From: an uncultured Prevotella sp.
Lineage (GTDB): Bacteria > Bacteroidota > Bacteroidia > Bacteroidales > Bacteroidaceae
Reading direction: 5' to 3'
Length of the DNA stretch: 19,646 nt
Assembly (NCBI GenBank): GCA_937889855.1
Contig: CALBYK010000261.1
Span: 1 to 19,646 of the forward strand
In this document: one piece after another, positions 9,937 through 16,999 of the stretch
How the letters are laid out: each line of letters starts with the position of its first letter
Numbering within the stretch: the stretch's first letter is position 1
Notes under the pieces: model-generated
Told to the model about the DNA's origin: nothing
Seen by the model: only the letters and a program-made list of their open reading frames with translations
The model's database searches: none
Program-made: the position numbers and the translations under genes

Positions 9937-10974
9937 ATGAAAAAGATATTCATGTATATGTTTGCCTTCGTCGCTGCCGTCACCGCCCTGGTGTCGTGCG
10001 ACGACTGGACAGACACCGAGATAAAGAACCCCGCCGACCTGACACACACCAACAAGTCGGAGGCCTACTACCAGCAACTGCGCGACTACAAGAAGAGCAA
10101 CCATGAGGTGGCGTTCGGATGGTTCGGCAACTGGGTGGGAGCAGGAGCGTCGCAGGAGAACTCGCTCGCCGGGCTGCCCGACTCCGTTGACTTCGTGTCA
10201 ATATGGGGCAACTGGCACTCGCTCTCTGCCGAGCGCAAGGCCGACCTCAAGTATGTGCAGGAGGTGAAGGGCACACGTGCGCTGCTCTGCTTCATCGTTG
10301 CCAACATAGGCGACCAGCTCACACCTGAGGGCGAAGACCGCACCACATTCTGGGGCACCGGTGAGGAGGCCATACGCAAGTATGCCAGCGCCATATGCGA
10401 CACTATAGAGAAGTACAACTACGACGGGTTCGACTGGGACTACGAGCCCCACTACGGCTCGTCAGGCGACATCGCCGGAAATGCCGAGGCAGAGAAGATC
10501 TTCGTTGACGAGCTGTCAAAGCGCGTCGGCAAGCGCTCCAACTCGGGACGCATGCTCGTGATTGACGGCGAACCGCAGAGCGTGGCTGCCGAGACTGGCG
10601 ACGCCTTCAACTACTTCATCGTGCAGGCTTACAGCAGCTATGGATACAACGACCTCGACAACCGCCTCGCACAGACCATAAGACACTACGACGGAGTGCT
10701 CTCAGCCGAGGAGGTGGCCAACAAGTACATAGTCACCGAGAACTTCGAGAACTACGCCAAGCAAGGTGGCGTCGACTTCACCACACGCGACGGCAGAACT
10801 GTAAAGAGCCTTCAAGGCATGGCAGAGTGGGAACCCGTGGTGGACGGCAAGCACCTGCGCAAGGGCGGATGCGGCACCTACCACATGGAGTACGAATACA
10901 GCGTGTCTGGCTATAGCACATCTTATCCGTTCCTGCGCAAGGCCATACAGATACAGAACCCAACAGTAAAATAA
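9937..10974 (+). CDS. GH18 endo-beta-N-acetylglucosaminidase-like lipoprotein
   Basis: This 345-residue lipoprotein has its lipobox cysteine at residue 21 (LVSC) followed at once by acidic residues (DDW), compatible with export to the cell surface. The GH18 signature DGxDxDxE is intact as DGFDWDYE, with D163, D166, D168 and the catalytic acid E170. In this family D168 and E170 support substrate-assisted cleavage through an oxazolinium intermediate. The segment EVAFGWFGNWVG near 56 and VQAYSSYGY near 229 fit the EndoF/EndoH/EndoS-like branch rather than chitinases. The expected reaction is cleavage between the two core N-acetylglucosamines of N-glycans, releasing the glycan for SusD/SusC import. 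High-mannose versus complex glycan preference cannot be decided. The catalytic domain begins soon after the lipid anchor with no N-terminal DUF1735 module; DUF1735 domains are on the next two genes instead. A chitin-type substrate is a less likely alternative. Confidence 0.88.
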   Translation: MKKIFMYMFAFVAAVTALVSCDDWTDTEIKNPADLTHTNKSEAYYQQLRDYKKSNHEVAFGWFGNWVGAGASQENSLAGLPDSVDFVSIWGNWHSLSAERKADLKYVQEVKGTRALLCFIVANIGDQLTPEGEDRTTFWGTGEEAIRKYASAICDTIEKYNYDGFDWDYEPHYGSSGDIAGNAEAEKIFVDELSKRVGKRSNSGRMLVIDGEPQSVAAETGDAFNYFIVQAYSSYGYNDLDNRLAQTIRHYDGVLSAEEVANKYIVTENFENYAKQGGVDFTTRDGRTVKSLQGMAEWEPVVDGKHLRKGGCGTYHMEYEYSVSGYSTSYPFLRKAIQIQNPTVK

Positions 10975-10993
10975 CAACAAAACAAGAAGTATT

Positions 10994-12154
10994 ATGAAAT
11001 CCAACATATCTAAATTGTTGCTCGTGTGTGCCGCGGCTTGCTCCGTGGCGCTCACATCATGCAACGATGCCGACTATGACGTTATAGAGAACCAGGCTTA
11101 CATAGCCCAGACCAACACCAACGGCAACTCGTCAAAGAAGATTACCGTAGGCAACGACTCGCAGTCGGCTGAGTTCAACGTGCGCGTCTCGTCACCAGTC
11201 GGCAAGGACTGCACGTTCGGCATATCCGTTGACGAGACTGCGCTGAAGACATACAACGAGACCAACTCCACAGCCTACGAGCTGCTGCCAGCCAGCCAGT
11301 ACACACTGTCAGCGACAGACGTAACGGTGGCACAAGGCGAGTCTACTTCCATGCCGGTAACACTCACCGTCAAGCCGTTCACAGAGGAGCTGAAGAACAG
11401 CGGCAAGAAATTTGCCGTGCCTGTGAAGATTACAAGCAAGGACGGAACGGGGGTCATCAACTCGGGCAGCACGCTCGTGTATGTCATCGACCAGGTCATC
11501 TTCCAGCCCGTGCCAACCATCAACGCCGCCAACAACGTGCAGATGACCATGCGCCAGGACTATGACCTCACGGAGTGGACTCTTGAGTTCAACGTCAACA
11601 TCGACAAGCTCGGAAAGGCTATCGGCGAGCTCAACAACCAGGCTCTATTCGGCGCATGGGGTTCCAACGGCGGCGAAATCTACACCCGTTTCGGCGACGC
11701 TCCCATTGAGGGCGACCTCCTGCAGATAAAGACCCAAGGCTCGCAGATGAACTCCAACACCCACTTCAACGCCAACACCTGGTATCATGTGGCCTTTGTA
11801 TGCACAGGCACGAAGCTCTACCTCTACATCAACGGCGTGCTCGACAACTCTATGGACCTCGGCGGAAAGGTGACAAACATCGCACACGACAACGTGAAGT
11901 TCGGCAACACCGACTATCTGCGCGCCAACGTGAAAGTGTCGGAGCTGCGCTTCTGGACCGTTGCACGCCAGCAGGCAGAGATTGCCAACAACATGTATGT
12001 CATCGACCCCACAACCAACGGGCTTGAGGCCTACTGGAAGATGAACGAGGGCACGGGCAACGACTTCAGCGACGCTACCGGGCACGGCAACCTCGCACAC
12101 GCAGTGGGCAACACCCAATGGACCCAGAACGTGCGCATCGACGGAAAGGAATAA
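10994..12154 (+). CDS. DUF1735 and LamG domain surface lipoprotein (putative glycan-binding protein)
   Basis: This encodes 386 residues. The lipobox LTSC puts the acylated cysteine at residue 23, followed by NDADYDV. Residues about 30-165 form a DUF1735 (BT_3987-like N-terminal) domain, with the usual beta-rich pattern VRVSSPVGKDCTFGISVD and YVIDQ at its end. Residues about 172-385 form a LamG/concanavalin-like lectin fold, seen as WTLEFNVNID, NTWYHVAFVCTGTKLYLYING, VSELRFWTVARQQAEI and GLEAYWKMNEG. No catalytic residues are evident, so it is probably a surface glycan-binding protein supporting the GH18 enzyme. It starts 19 bp after that gene and precedes the second DUF1735 gene by 31 bp. From memory, B. 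thetaiotaomicron BT3986, in its high-mannose N-glycan locus, has a similar role. Confidence 0.85.
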   Translation: MKSNISKLLLVCAAACSVALTSCNDADYDVIENQAYIAQTNTNGNSSKKITVGNDSQSAEFNVRVSSPVGKDCTFGISVDETALKTYNETNSTAYELLPASQYTLSATDVTVAQGESTSMPVTLTVKPFTEELKNSGKKFAVPVKITSKDGTGVINSGSTLVYVIDQVIFQPVPTINAANNVQMTMRQDYDLTEWTLEFNVNIDKLGKAIGELNNQALFGAWGSNGGEIYTRFGDAPIEGDLLQIKTQGSQMNSNTHFNANTWYHVAFVCTGTKLYLYINGVLDNSMDLGGKVTNIAHDNVKFGNTDYLRANVKVSELRFWTVARQQAEIANNMYVIDPTTNGLEAYWKMNEGTGNDFSDATGHGNLAHAVGNTQWTQNVRIDGKE

Positions 12155-12185
12155 TAACAAAAACGAAACCTAAAAAACGAAGACA

Positions 12186-13196
12186 ATGAAATCAATCATA
12201 AAGAACATTACTCTTCCTGTGCTGCTCATCGCAGCCCTGCCGCTCGTCACGGCGTGCAGCGACGACATGGAGGTGGGCGACACTCTGCATCCTACAGAGG
12301 CCGAAAACTATGACGCCAAGGCATATATAAGCAAGACGGCTGACGCGGAGCAAAGCTTCTCGTCTACCGTCACAGCCACCCCGTCTTCACTTGTCGTGCC
12401 TGACGATGTGCTTAAGTTTTATGTATATCTATCAAAGCCTGTCAGCAGCGATGTAACGGTGAGCGTCAAGCCCGACCCTGAGACTGCCGCTGCTAACGGC
12501 GACGCTGTGCTTGGCGCCGACGCTTTCAGCATGAGGACTTCAACGGTGACGATAAAGGCGGGCACGACACAGTCGGCTGAGCCGGTTGAGGTGGCTCTGC
12601 AGAATGGGGATGCCCTGAAGAACATGGCTGTGGGCACAGCCGTCATGGCTTTCTCGCTCGACAACGTGTCGGGGGTTGAGGCAAGCAGCAACCTCAAGTC
12701 GATTGTGTGGACGGTGAGGAAGGTATTTAACAATGTAAAGGCAGAAGGCTCGCTCGACGGTTACACGGCATATCCAGTAGCCGACTACAAGATTTGGTCG
12801 TATGGCACCAATGGATATGAGGACGGACTCAACGACAGTGTACTTGACGGCGACTACTGCGACTATACCCAGGACTGGGACAACCCTGCATGGCGTGTGG
12901 AGTTCAGTGAGCCTAAGGAGGTGGCGGCCATTGCCGTTCATGCCTACAACTATGGCTATGGCTACCGCTACTGTCTGGCACAATACAAGGTGCTCTCAAG
13001 CGACGACGGCGAGAACTGGACCGACAACGGCACAGCAGTATCGTCAACAACTCCCACAAGCAACTCTGACGCTGCCGTGTGCGAGTTCTTCGCCCCGGTG
13101 AAGGCCAAGTACTTCAACATTGTGCCTGTGAACGACTATTATGGCCGCCGCGCATGGTATGTGTTCACCTCGGAAATTGAGGTGTTCAAGAAGTAG
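12186..13196 (+). CDS. DUF1735-like and F5/8 type C (discoidin) domain surface lipoprotein
   Basis: This 336-residue lipoprotein has its acylated cysteine at residue 24 (VTAC) followed by SDDMEV, which closely resembles the acidic surface-export signal described for Bacteroidota lipoproteins. Residues about 40-180 resemble a DUF1735 domain (DVLKFYVYLSKPVSSDVTVSV and later VGTAVMAFSLDNVSGVE). Residues about 183-336 look like an F5/8C or discoidin carbohydrate-binding domain (WRVEFSEPKEVAAIAVHAYN, YKVLSSDDGENWTDNG, KAKYFNIVPVNDYYGRRAWY, SEIEVFKK). It is the last gene of the operon, ends 17 bp before a strong terminator hairpin, and probably binds glycans at the cell surface. The first domain is a weaker match than in the preceding gene. 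No enzymatic motif was seen. Confidence 0.8.
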   Translation: MKSIIKNITLPVLLIAALPLVTACSDDMEVGDTLHPTEAENYDAKAYISKTADAEQSFSSTVTATPSSLVVPDDVLKFYVYLSKPVSSDVTVSVKPDPETAAANGDAVLGADAFSMRTSTVTIKAGTTQSAEPVEVALQNGDALKNMAVGTAVMAFSLDNVSGVEASSNLKSIVWTVRKVFNNVKAEGSLDGYTAYPVADYKIWSYGTNGYEDGLNDSVLDGDYCDYTQDWDNPAWRVEFSEPKEVAAIAVHAYNYGYGYRYCLAQYKVLSSDDGENWTDNGTAVSSTTPTSNSDAAVCEFFAPVKAKYFNIVPVNDYYGRRAWYVFTSEIEVFKK

Positions 13197-13213
13197 ACGC
13201 TTCGAACAATATC

Positions 13214-13273
13214 ATTAAATAGGGGAGGAGATAAATGCCAAATTGTTGGCATTTATCTCCTCCCCTATTTAAT
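13214..13273. terminator. Perfect 28-bp-arm bidirectional terminator hairpin
   Basis: Arms 13214-13241 and 13246-13273 are perfectly complementary over 28 bp around the 4-nt loop ATTG. The stem has a G+C-rich block (GGGGAGGAG with CTCCTCCCC) in its lower half and A/T ends that supply a T-rich 3' side on both strands. It sits between convergent genes, 17 bp after the last operon stop codon and about 50 bp beyond the stop of the DXS-like gene. It can therefore serve as a shared terminator. Confidence 0.85.
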
Positions 13274-13324
13274 TGCAGGAATATTTGTTTTGGCCAACCC
13301 CTAAAAGCCTGGCTCTCTTCAGAT

Positions 13325-15076
13325 TTACGCTTTAAGTATGCGCTCCACAATCTGCTCGTCAAGCAGGCTGTTGTCGCGCATGAGCTGGCTGACGTCGTAG
13401 CGGTCGTAGAGGGCCTTCTTCACGCCGAAGCAGAGGGTCTTCATCTGTGTAGGTCCGTAGAAGCGTGCTATGCGGTCGCCAAAACCTCCGTCGATGCTGC
13501 CGTCCTCAAGTGTCACAACGAGCTGGTGGTCGGTCTGCAGGTCGTGGAGCAGACGCTCATCGGTGCCAGAGATGTAGCGCGGGTTGATGAGCGTGGCATC
13601 GATGCCCTTCTCGGCGAGCATCTCGCAAACATGCTTTGCCTTGTAGAAGAAGTTGCCGACGGCAATGACAGCCACCTTGGAGCCGCGGTGTGCCACGTGG
13701 TAACGGTCGAGGTCGGAGTAGTCGGTCGGGTAAGCCTCGTCGGAGTGGTGCACCTCACCCTCCGGCACGCGTATGGCAACCGAGTACCGTTCCTGCTTGA
13801 TTGCCCAGTCCTCCATCGAAATCATCTCCTCCACGGTTGTCGGGGCAAGATACACGAGGTTGGGGATGTGCGAGAGCATCGGAATGTCGAAGAAACAGAT
13901 ATGCGTGAAATCGTTCATGCCGAAGATTGACGAGCCGATGACGTTTATCACGGCAGGGTTGCCGTTCACGCAAAGGTCCTGCGCAATCTGGTCGTAGGTG
14001 CGCTGAATGAACGTGGCATAGGTGGAGAACACTGGGTGTGCTCCGCGCTTAGCCATGCCGGAAGCCATGGCAACGGCCTCTTCCTCAGCGATGCCAACGT
14101 CCTGGTGCTGCGCGCCTGCCTCGCGGCGCTGCTCAGGGCCGAAACCGATGCAAGCCGGGACGGCAGCCGCTATGCAAACGAGTTTCGGGTCGCGCTTCAT
14201 ATTCTCCCGCAGGTGATCGCCGAGAATCTGTGCCGCGCTCTCTCCGAACGGTTCCACGGTCGATTTGCCTGTCTTAACGTCGAACGGCATGTTCCAGTGC
14301 CATGCCTCCTTGTTCTCCACGGCTGGAGCGTAGCCGTGTCCCTTCTCCGTGTGCACGTGCAGCACGGTGGGGCGGGTGGTGTCCTTTACCTCACGGAAAG
14401 CGTCGATGAGGGTCGGCAGGTCGTTGCCCTGCTCAACGTAGTGGTAGTCGAATCCGAATGTGCGGAAGAAGTTCAGTTCTGCCTTGCCCTTGGTCTCGCG
14501 CAGCAGCTGGAGGTTGCGGTATAGCCCACCGTGGTTCTCGGCTATCGACATCTCGTTGTCGTTGACTACGATGATGATGTTTGTGCCAAGCTCCGACGCC
14601 ATGTTGAGGCCCTCGTAGGCCTCGCCTCCCGACAGCGAGCCGTCGCCTATGACTACGACGATGTTCTCCTTACCGCCCAGTATGTCGCGGCCTTTCTGCA
14701 GACCCGTGGCGAGGGCGATGGATGTGGATGTATGGCCTATCTCAAAATTGTCGTATGTGGGCGACTCAAGTGGAGAGGAGTAGCCCGATATCTCGTTGAA
14801 ACGCTCGGGATTGACAAATCCGAAGGCGCGCCCGGTGAGCATCTTGTGCGGATAAATCTGGTGTGACACGTCGAACACGAACTTGTCCTCAGGTGCGTTG
14901 AACACGTAGTGCATGGCGATTGTAGCTTCAACGAAACCGAGGTTGGGACCAACATGACCGCCGTGGAGCGAGTCGCGCAGCAGGATGCCCTTGCGTATCT
15001 CGTCGGCAAGGGTGGTGAGTTGTTCCATGGACATATGCTTGATGTCCTGCGGAGTCTTTACGTTTTCTATCAACAT
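13325..15076 (-). CDS. DXS-like thiamine-diphosphate-dependent enzyme (diverged 1-deoxy-D-xylulose-5-phosphate synthase paralogue)
   Basis: This encodes 583 residues from the ATG at 15076 and is DXS/transketolase-like over its whole length. Conserved by eye against E. coli DXS are the catalytic H41 (E. coli H49), GDG with D145, NDNEM with N174 and M176 (metal/diphosphate), H260 (H299), E331 (E370, cofactor activation), Y353, R359 (Y392, R398) and H392 (H431). Three substrate-site residues differ: R420 is G381, D427 is N388 and R478 is E439. The flexible linker before H260 is also about 32 residues shorter. The two lost arginines are those reported to bind the phosphate of glyceraldehyde 3-phosphate, so another acceptor is possible, although true DXS activity is not excluded. 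An ATG at 15103 would add nine residues. The downstream start is preferred because its N-terminus (MLIENVKTPQDI) matches DXS and the promoter at 15116-15146 would leave under 10 nt of leader before 15103. Confidence 0.85.
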   Translation of the reverse strand: MLIENVKTPQDIKHMSMEQLTTLADEIRKGILLRDSLHGGHVGPNLGFVEATIAMHYVFNAPEDKFVFDVSHQIYPHKMLTGRAFGFVNPERFNEISGYSSPLESPTYDNFEIGHTSTSIALATGLQKGRDILGGKENIVVVIGDGSLSGGEAYEGLNMASELGTNIIIVVNDNEMSIAENHGGLYRNLQLLRETKGKAELNFFRTFGFDYHYVEQGNDLPTLIDAFREVKDTTRPTVLHVHTEKGHGYAPAVENKEAWHWNMPFDVKTGKSTVEPFGESAAQILGDHLRENMKRDPKLVCIAAAVPACIGFGPEQRREAGAQHQDVGIAEEEAVAMASGMAKRGAHPVFSTYATFIQRTYDQIAQDLCVNGNPAVINVIGSSIFGMNDFTHICFFDIPMLSHIPNLVYLAPTTVEEMISMEDWAIKQERYSVAIRVPEGEVHHSDEAYPTDYSDLDRYHVAHRGSKVAVIAVGNFFYKAKHVCEMLAEKGIDATLINPRYISGTDERLLHDLQTDHQLVVTLEDGSIDGGFGDRIARFYGPTQMKTLCFGVKKALYDRYDVSQLMRDNSLLDEQIVERILKA

Positions 15077-15115
15077 ATTCTTTCGGTATTTATTTGGTTT
15101 CATTTATTCACGCTG

Positions 15116-15146
15116 CAAAATTACAACATAATATCTATACATCGAA
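15116..15146 (-). promoter_or_regulatory. Likely promoter of the DXS-like gene
   Basis: On the minus strand TAATTTTG (15116-15123) matches the TAnnTTTG -7 consensus exactly. A weak -33 element TTCG (15143-15146) lies 19 nt upstream, one base from TTTG. Transcription would start near 15109-15112, leaving about 35 nt before the ATG at 15076 and supporting that start over the one at 15103. Confidence 0.55.
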
Positions 15147-15298
15147 TAAATATATTACAGGTTGATGTACCACAATTACGCAAATCACAAGATAATAGCT
15201 GCTTGTATAGCACAAACTTAGAAAGACCGTATCTCATGTAAATAGTTAATATTTTGTTAAAAATATTTGGAAGTCACATAAAAACAATAAAATATGTG

Positions 15299-15306
15299 TA
15301 TTTTTG
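15299..15306 (+). promoter_or_regulatory. Candidate -7 element for the histidine kinase gene
   Basis: TATTTTTG at 15299-15306 matches the TAnnTTTG consensus and lies 49 bp before the kinase ATG. No TTTG occurs at the right distance upstream; the nearest, at 15266-15269, is 29 nt away. The promoter is therefore incomplete or activator-dependent, or the match is chance in A+T-rich DNA. Confidence 0.35.
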
Positions 15307-15355
15307 AAAACAAAAGTATAACATATAAGAAAACTGCAAAAACCAACAAACACAA

Positions 15356-16873
15356 ATGGGACAGACTGCAAACAACCCAATCCGCAACGGCATGCAAATA
15401 GGAAAGATAATGGAAGTGCTCGACTCCGCATCAATGGGAGTGTGGCGCGTGACGCTGCGAGAGGGCAAGAAGCCACGTGAGAGCGCGTCGCCAAAGATGC
15501 TGGAGTTGCTCGGACTGGAACATGACCGCGAATACACTGAGGAGTTCATCTATCAGACGTGGGTTGCAGGAATCTGTCCCGAGGCACAGGAATCTGTCAA
15601 CCGCTCCGTGGCAAAGATGATGGAGGGCAAGTTCGACGAGAACACTTACCGTTGGAACCATCCCAAGTGGGGCATACGCTACATGCGCTGCGGCGGCGTG
15701 GGCTACAAGGACAAGGACGGCAACCAGATACTTGAGGGCTATCACTACGACGTGACGCGGTACGTGGCGCAGCACGAACAGGACCAACTCATCGTCAACT
15801 CGCTTGCCGACAGCTTCGGCGGACTGTTCTACATCGACTTGCTTGCCAATCACTACACGTCGTATGTCAACAACATGCCCCACATCGCCCGCTTCATACC
15901 AAAGGAGGGCAGCCTCTCGGCAGCTTTGGAAAACTTTGCCAACTATATGTGCAATCCCGACGACCGCGGCTTGATACGCAACTTCGTCGACCTCGCCACG
16001 CTCAACGAACGCCTGCGCCACCGCGACTCCATCAGCGTGCAGTTCAGGGGAACGACAATCGAGTATGCCGAGTTTGCCTTCATTGTGTGCGACCGCGACA
16101 CCGACGGCTCAGTGCTCCATCTTGTAGCCACCCTCAAGAACATCACCGCACAAAAGCACGAGGAGCAGAAGATGCTCGCCAAGCTGCGCGAGAACATTGA
16201 GGAGAACAAGGCGAAGACCGTCATGCTGCAGAACATGACGCACGAGATACGCACTCCGCTCAACGCCCTCTACGGATTCTCGCAGCTTCTGTGTATGCCC
16301 GACGGCAGCTACACCGAGGACGAGAAGTCGGAGTTCTACAGCTATATATACAACAGTTTCAACATGCTGTCGATGATTGTAGACGACGTGCTCGACCTCA
16401 CCGACGTGGAGCACGGCAACTACCGCGTGCAGATGGCGCGCTTCGCCATCAATCGTGTGTGCCGCGACGCCGTGCAGATGGCTGAGCTGAGAAAGCAGGG
16501 ACGCGTAAGAATGTACTTCACGTCGGAGGTGACGGACGACTATCAGGTTGAGTCGGACAGCCGCCGCATACAACAGATTCTCGTCAACCTCCTCGTCAAT
16601 GCCTGCAAGCATACCATTCAGGGCGAGATACACCTGCATCTCTCCACAACGGAGACTCCAGGCCACATTACCCTATCTGTCACCGATACTGGCGAGGGAA
16701 TACCCGTAGGACAGAGCAAGGAGATATTCAAACGATACAAGAAAGCCAACCACCTTGTGCAAGGCTCAGGTCTGGGCCTGCATATATGTTGTACGATAGC
16801 CAAGAAACTTGGCGCCGAGATAAAGCTCGACGAGAGCTACACCAACGGCGCACGATTCCTCATGATACTGTGA
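15356..16873 (+). CDS. Soluble PAS-domain sensor histidine kinase
   Basis: This encodes 505 residues with no signal peptide or membrane span, so the sensor is probably cytoplasmic. Residues about 18-140 form a PAS domain (LDSASMGVWRVTL...GYKDKDGNQILEGYHYDVT). Residues about 145-280 look like a second, degenerate PAS-like segment (GGLFYIDLLANHYTSYVNN...LVATLKNITAQ). A short charged helix leads to the HisKA H-box MTHEIRTPLNALYGF with phospho-accepting H296. The ATPase domain has an N-box around N415 (LVNACKHT), a G1 box at D444 (DTGEG) and a G2 box at G470 (GSGLGLH), and ends normally at ARFLMIL. All catalytic motifs are intact. It lacks the beta-propeller sensor, receiver and AraC-type domains of hybrid two-component regulators, and no response regulator is next to it, so it is an orphan kinase. 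The signal is unknown. A beta-barrel gene follows 126 bp later and could be co-transcribed. Confidence 0.93.
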   Translation: MGQTANNPIRNGMQIGKIMEVLDSASMGVWRVTLREGKKPRESASPKMLELLGLEHDREYTEEFIYQTWVAGICPEAQESVNRSVAKMMEGKFDENTYRWNHPKWGIRYMRCGGVGYKDKDGNQILEGYHYDVTRYVAQHEQDQLIVNSLADSFGGLFYIDLLANHYTSYVNNMPHIARFIPKEGSLSAALENFANYMCNPDDRGLIRNFVDLATLNERLRHRDSISVQFRGTTIEYAEFAFIVCDRDTDGSVLHLVATLKNITAQKHEEQKMLAKLRENIEENKAKTVMLQNMTHEIRTPLNALYGFSQLLCMPDGSYTEDEKSEFYSYIYNSFNMLSMIVDDVLDLTDVEHGNYRVQMARFAINRVCRDAVQMAELRKQGRVRMYFTSEVTDDYQVESDSRRIQQILVNLLVNACKHTIQGEIHLHLSTTETPGHITLSVTDTGEGIPVGQSKEIFKRYKKANHLVQGSGLGLHICCTIAKKLGAEIKLDESYTNGARFLMIL

Positions 16874-16884
16874 GGAAGCGCCCA

Positions 16885-16907
16885 TGCCGGTGACAAGCAT
16901 ACCGGCA
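16885..16907 (+). other. Small hairpin after the histidine kinase gene
   Basis: Seven-base arms TGCCGGT (16885-16891) and ACCGGCA (16901-16907) flank a 9-nt loop, 11 bp after the kinase stop codon. There is no T-run behind it, so it is a poor intrinsic terminator. It may be a weak attenuator or an RNA-stabilising stem between two co-transcribed genes. Confidence 0.4.
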
Positions 16908-16950
16908 CCATGACACACTTCCACCTTAATAATAGATTTACTGAGAATTT

Positions 16951-16968
16951 CCGATTGTAACAATTCGG
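16951..16968. promoter_or_regulatory. Imperfect palindrome upstream of the beta-barrel gene
   Basis: CCGATTGT (16951-16958) and ACAATTCGG (16960-16968) form a near-palindrome with one extra base on one side, 31 bp before the barrel gene's ATG. It could be an operator or a small RNA stem. No matching promoter core was recognised around it, so the assignment is speculative. Confidence 0.2.
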
Positions 16969-16999
16969 GAACTTAAATAACATTATGAATTGAATTTTG

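Noticed and set aside
5206..13196. Anti-phage defence or mobile-element cargo
   Set aside because: All five genes fit a normal polysaccharide utilisation locus; no integrase, transposase, attachment site or nuclease is present.
14036..14524. 162-codon plus-strand open frame inside the DXS-like gene
   Set aside because: It lies wholly antisense to a strongly conserved enzyme frame and matches no family I recognise.
15356..16873. Hybrid two-component regulator of the glycan operon
   Set aside because: There is no periplasmic propeller sensor, membrane span, receiver or AraC-type DNA-binding domain, and the gene lies beyond the operon on the other side of an unrelated enzyme gene.
16997..16999. 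TTG start codon for the beta-barrel gene
   Set aside because: An ATG follows immediately in frame and gives an equally good signal peptide.
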